DNA from: Bacteroidales bacterium
Lineage (GTDB): Bacteria; Bacteroidota; Bacteroidia; Bacteroidales; UBA3663
Assembly: GCA_016293065.1 (NCBI GenBank)
Contig: JAEDEY010000103.1
Coordinates: 1-6,360 of the forward strand
DNA length: 6,360 nucleotides
Direction of reading: 5' to 3'
Below are positions 1 to 5,466 of this stretch, piece after piece. A model generated the notes under the pieces. That model had not been told where the DNA came from. It ran no database searches and was given only the letters and a program-made list of their open reading frames with translations. Every line of letters begins with the position of its first letter. Positions within the stretch are counted from its first letter, which is position 1. A program made the position numbers and the translations under genes.

Positions 1-74
1 GCTGGTTCGGCACAACATGACGAGAGCATGAGTGCCGAAAGAGCAACAAGGGACAGTGAAAGGATTTTCTTCAT
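1..74 (-). CDS. Predicted lipoprotein, N-terminal fragment (signal peptide only)
   Basis: Only the first 24 codons are in the window; the gene continues past the left edge. The visible peptide starts MKKILSLSLVAL and ends LSSCCAEP. It has a two-Lys n-region, a Leu/Ala/Ser hydrophobic core at about residues 4-17, and a lipobox LSSC with the lipidated Cys predicted at residue 20. This is a classic Sec/signal peptidase II lipoprotein signal, so the product should be anchored in the inner or outer membrane. The ATG lies 31 nt after the carboxyltransferase stop with no terminator visible between them, so it probably belongs to the same transcript. The mature function cannot be read from this fragment. 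The residues after Cys20 (Cys-Ala-Glu-Pro) are not an obvious acidic surface-export signal. It does not resemble the gamma (OadG) subunit of decarboxylase pumps, which has no lipobox. Confidence 0.72.
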   Translation of the reverse strand, partial: MKKILSLSLVALSALMLSSCCAEP

Positions 75-105
75 AATTAATATTGAGTTAGCTAGATAAC
101 GGGAA

Positions 106-1554
106 TTACACTGGCATATTGCCGTGCTTCTTAGGAGGATTCGACTGATTCTTGTTGCGGCAACATTCAAGACCAGCGATGATAGCCTTGCGAGTATCGG
201 CTGGAGAAATGATATCGTCGATATAGCCGAGTTCGGCAGCGCAATATGGATTGCTGAACTTTGCCTCATATTCCTTGATGCGCTCGGCCTGCTGTTCTGG
301 TGTCTCCTTGCGATAGAGGATGCTGACAGCACCCTTGGCACCCATAACGGCAATCTCTGCGCTCTCGTAAGCGAGGTTGACGTCGGCACCCAGCTGCTTG
401 CAGTTCATCACGATGTATGCACCACCGTAAGCCTTGCGGGTGATGAGAGTGATCTTTGGCACAGTAGCCTCGGCAAAAGCATAGAGGAGCTTTGCACCAT
501 GACGGATGATGCCACCATGTTCCTGATTGATGCCAGGCATGAATCCAGGGACGTCCTCGATAGCCACGATAGGGATATTGAAGCAGTCGCAGAAACGCAC
601 GAAGCGAGCACCTTTCTCGGAAGCATCGATGTCGAGCGAACCAGCAAGCACCTGAGGCTGATTGGCGATGAAGCCGACAGTGCGGCCTGCCATGCGTCCG
701 AAGCCGACGACGATATTCTTTGCGAAGTTTGGAGCAATCTCGAAGAAATACTGATGATCGCAGATAGGCTCGATGATATCCTTGATGTTGTATGGGATAT
801 TTGGGTCAGAAGGAACGATGCCTTCGAGTTCGTGACATTCGCGAGAAATCTCGTCGGTCACAGGGTGGATGGGCGCATCTTCCATGTTGTTGTTTGGCAA
901 AAAGCCGATGAGTTCGCGAATAGTCATGAGACATTCCTCGTCGCTATCGCAGACAAACTGACACACACCCGATTTGGTAGAGTGAACGTCGGCACCGCCA
1001 AGGGTCTCCTTGTCGCACTCTTCCTGAGTAACCTGCTTCACCACGTTAGGACCTGTGATGAACATCTGAGCCTCTTCGCGCACCATGAGAATGAAGTCGG
1101 TCAATGCTGGCGAATAGCAAGAACCACCTGCACAAGGACCCATAATGGCACTGATCTGAGGGATAACACCCGAAGCCTGGACATTGCGATAGAAGATATC
1201 GCCGAAGCCTGAGAGTGACTCGATGCCTTCCTGGATACGTGCGCCACCAGAGTCGTTGAGACCGATGATTGGAGCACCGTTCTTGAGGGCAGCGTCCTGC
1301 ACCTTGGCAATCTTGGCAGCATTGGCAGCCGAGAGTGAACCGCCGAGCACAGCGAAGTCGAAGCCATAGACAAAGACTACGCGGCCATCGATCTTGCCAT
1401 AACCACACACTACGCCATCACCAGCGACTTTCTTGTTCTCCATGCCGAAGTTGGTGCAATGATGCTTGACGAACTTATCCACTTCGACGAATGTTCCCTT
1501 ATCTAAGAGTATATCAATTCTCTCACGTACAGTGAGTTTTTTTGGTTCAGCCAT
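106..1554 (-). CDS. pccB: Acyl-CoA carboxylase carboxyltransferase (beta) subunit, PccB/MmdA family
   Basis: This 482-residue protein moves the carboxyl group from carboxybiotin to the alpha carbon of an acyl-CoA, probably propionyl-CoA, in a cytoplasmic multisubunit carboxylase. It has two crotonase-type halves. The N half carries CTNFG (33-37), GGSLS (71-75), GGARIQEG (103-110) and the oxyanion-hole motif GPCAGGSCYSPA (139-150). The C half carries VPGFMPG (335-341), RKAYGGAY (373-380), EIAVMGAKGAV (400-410) and the family-typical end KKHGNMPV. The start is firm, because an in-frame TAA lies at 1567-1569, just upstream of the ATG. The protein is roughly 30-40 residues shorter at the N-terminus than usual PccB/MmdA proteins (about 510-520 aa), entering the family alignment at LTVRERIDILLD. 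It follows the biotin carrier gene by 44 nt. Family membership is certain. Substrate is inferred: residue 381, which aligns with a specificity residue, is Ile where propionyl-CoA carboxylases usually have Asp. A methylmalonyl-CoA decarboxylase role is less likely because a biotin carboxylase is in the same operon. The gene symbol is by resemblance only. Confidence 0.93.
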   Translation of the reverse strand: MAEPKKLTVRERIDILLDKGTFVEVDKFVKHHCTNFGMENKKVAGDGVVCGYGKIDGRVVFVYGFDFAVLGGSLSAANAAKIAKVQDAALKNGAPIIGLNDSGGARIQEGIESLSGFGDIFYRNVQASGVIPQISAIMGPCAGGSCYSPALTDFILMVREEAQMFITGPNVVKQVTQEECDKETLGGADVHSTKSGVCQFVCDSDEECLMTIRELIGFLPNNNMEDAPIHPVTDEISRECHELEGIVPSDPNIPYNIKDIIEPICDHQYFFEIAPNFAKNIVVGFGRMAGRTVGFIANQPQVLAGSLDIDASEKGARFVRFCDCFNIPIVAIEDVPGFMPGINQEHGGIIRHGAKLLYAFAEATVPKITLITRKAYGGAYIVMNCKQLGADVNLAYESAEIAVMGAKGAVSILYRKETPEQQAERIKEYEAKFSNPYCAAELGYIDDIISPADTRKAIIAGLECCRNKNQSNPPKKHGNMPV

Positions 1555-1598
1555 TGTTATTACTTTTTATTATGAATTAATGGGAAAGTCAATGAAGA

Positions 1599-2108
1599 CT
1601 ATCCAAGTTTGAGAGTCACGAGCACTTGTTCTGCCATCACGCTGTCGCCCTCGGCACACTTGACTTCAGCAACTGTACATGCCTCGGTGACATTGATGTT
1701 CGACTGCATCTTCATAGCCTCGATGGTGATGACAGTATCGCCAGGCTGGAGTTCTTGACCCGGAGTGACATAGACCTTGACAACCTTGCAAGGCATCGGT
1801 GCCTTGATCTTGTCGGCCTGTTTCTCGTTGTCAGTCTTCTTTCGCATACGCATGTACTTTGCTTGAGTGTCGAGCATATCGATCTCGTAGTTTGAATAAT
1901 TCAAGCCCACGCGATAATGCTTGCCAGTATCGCTCTTTACAAGTGTTGCGTTATATGAAAGACCATTATTAAGGATTGAGCACTGACCATTGGCAAACAT
2001 GCAGATATCCACATTATAAACCTTTCCGTCGATCTCAATCGCAACCTTATTTCCTTCTTTGCTGAGCAATGTTACTTCAGCAAGTCTGTTACCTATTTGT
2101 ATTTCCAT
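1599..2108 (-). CDS. Biotin carboxyl carrier protein of acyl-CoA carboxylase
   Basis: This 169-residue protein carries the biotin that shuttles CO2 between the AccC and carboxyltransferase active sites. The C-terminal biotinyl domain spans about residues 101-169. It opens with KAPMPCKV, contains the biotinylation motif EAMKM at 130-134 with the acceptor Lys133, and ends in VLVTLKLG. Residues 1-90 are not the Ala/Pro-rich linker of E. coli AccB. They read as beta strands (for example KVAIEIDGKVYNVD) and resemble the BT region that precedes the carrier domain in PccA-type alpha subunits. A charged linker (residues 86-102, Lys/Arg/Asp/Glu-rich) joins the two parts. The ATG at 2108 is chosen because the frame upstream of it overlaps the accC end and encodes unrelated sequence (HSASRRAF), while MEIQIGN starts the plausible domain. 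The gene begins 25 nt after accC. Biotin is presumably attached by BirA encoded elsewhere. Confidence 0.9.
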   Translation of the reverse strand: MEIQIGNRLAEVTLLSKEGNKVAIEIDGKVYNVDICMFANGQCSILNNGLSYNATLVKSDTGKHYRVGLNYSNYEIDMLDTQAKYMRMRKKTDNEKQADKIKAPMPCKVVKVYVTPGQELQPGDTVITIEAMKMQSNINVTEACTVAEVKCAEGDSVMAEQVLVTLKLG

Positions 2109-2133
2109 ATCGATGGTGTTAAGGTGTGAAAAA

Positions 2134-3648
2134 TTAGACCCTGAGAACGCCCTTCTGGAGGCCGAATGCACGCCAGCGGTTGAGAGCTGAACTGTTCTCG
2201 TTGATGTTGTCGCCCTTGTTCTCTTCGTAGTTCATGATGAAGTCGATGTAGGCAGCTATGATGGCCATGTCCTCGGAATCGTTCTTGAAACCTGGACGCG
2301 GACGGAGGCGTGCCTGGTTGGTCTCGATGAAAGATGTATCATAGATACCTTCCTTGAACTGAGGCACATCGATGATGCGGCGCAGATAGCGGATGTTGGT
2401 GACAAGACCTGTGACCTTGTATTCGTAAAGTGCACGTCGCATACGCTCGATGGCATACTGGCGGTTGGTTGCCCAAACGATGAGTTTGCCAATCATTGGG
2501 TCGTAATACATCGGAATCTCGTAGCCCTCATACACTGCGCTGTCGATACGGATGCCAGGACCGTGAGGCTCAACGAGACGACTGATGATGCCAGGAGCCG
2601 GACGGAAGTTGTTGTCGGTATCCTCTGCACAGATACGGCACTCGATGGCATGTCCTCGCTGCTTGATGTCGGCCTGGGTGAACGAAAGCGGCTGGCCATC
2701 GGCAATGAGAATCTGCTGCTTCACGAGATCCATGCCCACAACCTCCTCGGTGATAGGATGCTCAACCTGAAGGCGGGTGTTCATCTCAAGGAAATAGAAG
2801 TTCTTGTATTTATCGACAAGGAACTCGATGGTACCAGCTCCCACATATCCTACTGCCTTGGCAGCAGCTACAGCTGCAGCACCCATCTTGGCACGGAGCT
2901 CAGGATCGAGGAATGGCGATGGAGACTCCTCCACTACCTTCTGATGACGGCGCTGAACAGAGCACTCACGGTCGCAGAGATGAACTACATTGCCATGCTT
3001 GTCGCCAAGAATCTGGAACTCGATGTGATGGGGGCCTTCGACAAACTTCTCGATATAGACGGTATCGTCGCCGAAGCCCGACATGGCTTCAGACTTGCAG
3101 GTGTTGTAAGCCTCGGCAACATCTTCGGCACGATGCACAAGACGCATACCCTTGCCACCACCACCCATCGAAGCCTTGATCATCACAGGGAAGCCAATAG
3201 CCTTGCACACACCGACAGCCTCTTCTGCCGAGTTGAGCTGATCCTGAGTGCCAGGGACAACAGGGACACCGGCTGCAATCATGTGACGGCGAGCCTGGAT
3301 CTTGTCGCCCATATCAATCATTGTCTGTGGATTTGGACCAATAAAGATGATTCCCTCTGCTTCGCAGCGGCGAGCAAATTCGGCATTTTCACTAAGGAAG
3401 CCATAGCCAGGATGAATGGCATCAACCTTGTGCTTCTTGGCCACCTCGATAATCTTATCTATACATAGATAACTTTCGTTGGATGGAGCGGCACCAATGC
3501 ACTCAGCCTCGTTGGCATAGAGCACATGACGGCTCGTACGATCAGCCTCACTGAAGACTGCGACCGATCGGATACCCATCTCATAGCAGGCACGCATGAC
3601 ACGTATCGCTATCTCTCCTCGGTTTGCAATAAGAATTTTTCTGATCAT
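2134..3648 (-). CDS. accC: Biotin carboxylase subunit of acyl-CoA carboxylase
   Basis: This cytoplasmic ATP-grasp enzyme of 504 residues carboxylates carrier-bound biotin using ATP and bicarbonate. The N-terminal pre-ATP-grasp domain starts MIRKILIANRGEIA and includes HPGYGFLSEN (79-88). The glycine-rich ATP loop GGGGKGM is at 162-168. The biotin/bicarbonate motif DRECSVQRRHQKVVEESPSP is at 226-245, and EMNTRLQVEHPITE at 288-301 supplies the metal- and substrate-binding residues Glu288, Asn290, Arg292 and Glu296. All key residues are present, at nearly E. coli AccC numbering. The C-terminal domain (about 335-448) is complete. Beyond it is a tail of about 55 residues absent from E. coli AccC (449 aa), ending LNRWRAFGLQKGVLRV, which resembles the start of the BT domain of PccA alpha subunits. 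It is the first gene of the operon, behind a recognisable promoter. As usual for the phylum, no Shine-Dalgarno sequence precedes the ATG. Confidence 0.96.
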   Translation of the reverse strand: MIRKILIANRGEIAIRVMRACYEMGIRSVAVFSEADRTSRHVLYANEAECIGAAPSNESYLCIDKIIEVAKKHKVDAIHPGYGFLSENAEFARRCEAEGIIFIGPNPQTMIDMGDKIQARRHMIAAGVPVVPGTQDQLNSAEEAVGVCKAIGFPVMIKASMGGGGKGMRLVHRAEDVAEAYNTCKSEAMSGFGDDTVYIEKFVEGPHHIEFQILGDKHGNVVHLCDRECSVQRRHQKVVEESPSPFLDPELRAKMGAAAVAAAKAVGYVGAGTIEFLVDKYKNFYFLEMNTRLQVEHPITEEVVGMDLVKQQILIADGQPLSFTQADIKQRGHAIECRICAEDTDNNFRPAPGIISRLVEPHGPGIRIDSAVYEGYEIPMYYDPMIGKLIVWATNRQYAIERMRRALYEYKVTGLVTNIRYLRRIIDVPQFKEGIYDTSFIETNQARLRPRPGFKNDSEDMAIIAAYIDFIMNYEENKGDNINENSSALNRWRAFGLQKGVLRV

Positions 3649-3680
3649 GAATAGTAAATATTAGAATTTGGTTAGTCATG

Positions 3681-3712
3681 CAAAGGTAATTATTTCGACC
3701 GAGATAGACAAA
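3681..3712 (-). promoter_or_regulatory. Bacteroidota-type promoter of the acyl-CoA carboxylase operon
   Basis: Read on the minus strand, a TTTG element (3709-3712) is followed after exactly 20 nt by TACCTTTG (3681-3688). This matches the Bacteroidota primary sigma consensus TTTG-N19-21-TAnnTTTG in sequence and spacing. Transcription should start roughly at 3673-3676, giving a leader of about 25 nt before the accC ATG at 3648. The promoter lies downstream of the asnS terminator, so the carboxylase operon is an independent transcription unit. No operator-like repeat is evident beside it. Confidence 0.85.
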
Positions 3713-3771
3713 TATATAAATACTTTTTATATTGTTATACTCAAAAATTGCAGCTTTTGACAATTAGAAAG

Positions 3772-3808
3772 AAAAAAATAAACAGACTCTTAGAAGAATC
3801 TGTTTATT
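3772..3808 (-). terminator. Intrinsic terminator of asnS
   Basis: The minus-strand RNA forms a perfect 10-bp stem, AATAAACAGA (3777-3786 on plus) with TCTGTTTATT (3799-3808). A C-A mismatch and 3 more pairs follow towards the loop. The stem runs straight into a T tract in the minus-strand sense (A run at 3772-3778 on plus). It begins 19 nt after the asnS stop. There is no T tract on the plus-strand side, so it is oriented for minus-strand transcription only. The stem is AT-rich, but its position and geometry are convincing. Confidence 0.85.
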
Positions 3809-3827
3809 ATATATCTGTGCTTGTGGA

Positions 3828-5255
3828 TTAAAACTCTGCACTCTTTGGTGTGCGAGGGAATGGGATCACATCGCGAATGTTCTGCATACCTGTTACGAAA
3901 AGAATGAGACGCTCGAAGCCAAGGCCGAATCCTGCATGAGGACAAGAACCAAAACGACGTGTGTCGAGATACCACCACATATCCTTCATCGGGATTCCGC
4001 GCTCCACGATTTCGTTCATGAGCTTGTCGTATGACTCTTCACGAACCGAACCACCGATAATCTCGCCAATCTGAGGGAAGAGCACATCTGTTCCCTGAAC
4101 AGTTTCTTCCATCTCTTCGCCATTGAAGACTGGCTTCTTCTCATCGATCTTCATGTAGAACGACTTAATCTTCTTAGGATAGTTGGTCATGATGACAGGC
4201 TTCTTGAAATACTCCTCAACAAGGAAGCGCTCGTGTTCTGAAGCAAGGTCATCGCCCCAGTTGCATGGGAACTCAAACTTCTTGCCATTCTTGATGGCTT
4301 CGTGAAGGATTTCAATACCACGAGTATAGGTAAGATGCTCGAAATTCTCTTTCAACACGCCTTCAAGTCGATTGATGAGAGTTGGATCGATGAGCTTATT
4401 GAGGAATTCGAGATCTTCGCGGCAGTTGTCGAGAGCCCAACGCACACAGTGCTTGATGAAGTCCTCTTCGAGAGCCATGAGGTCGTCCATGTCGTAGAAG
4501 CAAACTTCCGGCTCAATCATCCAGAATTCAGCAAGGTGACGTGGAGTGTTACTGTTCTCGGCACGGAAAGTAGGGCCGAAAGTATAGATCTGACCTAAGG
4601 CAGTGGCTCCGAGCTCACCTTCGAGCTGACCGGAAACAGTGAGTGATGTCATCTTGCCGAAGAAGTCATCATCATATATTATGCTGCCATTTTCATCTTT
4701 CTTAAGATCATAGAGGTTCTTGGTAGTGACCTGGAACATCTGTCCTGCACCCTCACAGTCGCTTGCAGTGATGAGTGGAGTATGGAAATAGTAGAAACCG
4801 TGCTGATGGAAATATTCGTGAATGGCAATGGCCATATTGTGACGAATACGGAGGATGCAACCAAAGAGGTTTGTTCGTGGACGGAGATGAGCCTTCTCAC
4901 GCAGGAACTCCATAGAGTGTCCTTTTTTCTGGAGAGGATACTCGTTTGGATCACTGTCGCCAAGTACCTCGATAGCCGTAGCCTGAATTTCGCACGACTG
5001 ATTTCCACCCTGACTTGCAACCAGCTGACCAGAGACCTTGAGACATGCACCAGTCTGAATGCGCTTGAATGTGGCTTCATCAAACTTCTCGGTATCAGCA
5101 ACAATCTGTATGCCACTGACACATGAACCGTCGTTCAAAGCAATGAACTTGACGACTTTGTTGCCTCGCATGGAACGCACCCAGCCACATACTGTAACCT
5201 CTCGGTCGAGCTTTGCTTCTGCAAGGAGACCTTTAATAATTTCTCTACCAAACAT
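3828..5255 (-). CDS. asnS: Asparaginyl-tRNA synthetase (asparagine--tRNA ligase)
   Basis: This cytoplasmic class IIb aminoacyl-tRNA synthetase activates asparagine with ATP and charges tRNA(Asn). The 475-residue length is normal for bacterial AsnRS. An N-terminal OB-fold anticodon-binding domain (about 18-98, starting VTVCGWVRSMRGNK) precedes the catalytic core. The core holds motif 1 ending FHTPLITASDCEGAGQMF (157-174), motif 2 GPTFRAENSNTPRHLAEFW (227-245), and motif 3 GFGLGFERL (442-450). The end, IRDVIPFPRTPKSAEF, is the usual AsnRS terminus. The SDCEGAGQMF and HLAEFWMIEPE signatures separate it from aspartyl- and lysyl-tRNA synthetases. Its presence implies direct charging of tRNA(Asn). 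The ATG at 5255 gives an N-terminus of normal length. The gene lies 211 nt after the pseudouridine synthase and is closed by a terminator. I found no convincing TTTG/TAnnTTTG promoter in the spacer, so it may use a weak local promoter or read-through from upstream. Confidence 0.97.
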   Translation of the reverse strand: MFGREIIKGLLAEAKLDREVTVCGWVRSMRGNKVVKFIALNDGSCVSGIQIVADTEKFDEATFKRIQTGACLKVSGQLVASQGGNQSCEIQATAIEVLGDSDPNEYPLQKKGHSMEFLREKAHLRPRTNLFGCILRIRHNMAIAIHEYFHQHGFYYFHTPLITASDCEGAGQMFQVTTKNLYDLKKDENGSIIYDDDFFGKMTSLTVSGQLEGELGATALGQIYTFGPTFRAENSNTPRHLAEFWMIEPEVCFYDMDDLMALEEDFIKHCVRWALDNCREDLEFLNKLIDPTLINRLEGVLKENFEHLTYTRGIEILHEAIKNGKKFEFPCNWGDDLASEHERFLVEEYFKKPVIMTNYPKKIKSFYMKIDEKKPVFNGEEMEETVQGTDVLFPQIGEIIGGSVREESYDKLMNEIVERGIPMKDMWWYLDTRRFGSCPHAGFGLGFERLILFVTGMQNIRDVIPFPRTPKSAEF

Positions 5256-5322
5256 AGTAGTTCTTTATTATTTGTTCTATTTTTTGGGGTTTATAGAAGA
5301 TAAAGATGTAAAATATGATAAA

Positions 5323-5340
5323 GACAATAGTTGCATTGTC
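5323..5340. repeat. Perfect 6-bp dyad in the leader of asnS
   Basis: GACAAT (5323-5328) and ATTGTC (5335-5340) form a perfect inverted repeat around a 6-nt centre, 68 nt upstream of the asnS ATG. In minus-strand RNA it would be a short hairpin followed by a U-rich stretch (CTTTATCATATTTT). It could be a weak terminator for the upstream gene, an operator, or chance in AT-rich DNA. Confidence 0.35.
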
Positions 5341-5355
5341 GTTATTATATATAAA

Positions 5356-5409
5356 GATAAAGGAGAATAATTGAATGAGACTAACACATCGGTCTTTATC
5401 TCCCTTATC
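5356..5409 (-). terminator. Possible hairpin terminator after the pseudouridine synthase gene
   Basis: On the minus strand GATAAGGGAG (5400-5409) can pair with CTCCTTTATC (5356-5365) over 10 positions with a single G-U wobble. The 34-nt loop contains a small AGAC/GTCT stem. The 3' side runs into TTTATATATAATAAC, which is U-rich but not a clean U tract. The hairpin sits 58 nt after the pseudouridine synthase stop. The long loop makes it a weak terminator candidate; it could equally be a structured leader of asnS. Confidence 0.3.
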
Positions 5410-5466
5410 TTATTTGACTTGCTAATCTTCCTAAAAACAAATATTCTTTATCTTCAAAAAGAAAGA

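Noticed and set aside
75..105. Terminator in the gap after the carboxyltransferase
   Set aside because: Only a 4-bp GTTA/TAAC dyad around TCTAGC is present, with no T tract after it.
124..1212. Long plus-strand open frame of 362 codons opposite the carboxyltransferase
   Set aside because: It is the antisense of a gene with complete family motifs, its translation shows no recognisable domain, and no promoter or start context is seen. It reflects codon bias of the real gene.
2106..2171. Start at 2171 for the carrier protein, overlapping accC
   Set aside because: The extra 21 residues overlap the accC 3' end and do not resemble the family. The ATG at 2108 gives a sensible N-terminus and 25-nt spacing.
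2563..3468. Plus-strand open frame of 301 codons opposite accC
   Set aside because: It lies wholly antisense to the highly conserved biotin carboxylase core, and its product has no recognisable motif. Shadow frame.
3581..3763. Minus-strand 60-codon frame across the accC promoter and start
   Set aside because: It covers the promoter and overlaps accC in another frame; the product is low-complexity AT-rich translation with no motif.
5256..5466. T-box or other known riboswitch ahead of asnS
   Set aside because: I see no T-box-like conserved segment or specifier stem, and T-boxes are not expected in Bacteroidota. Only simple dyads are present.
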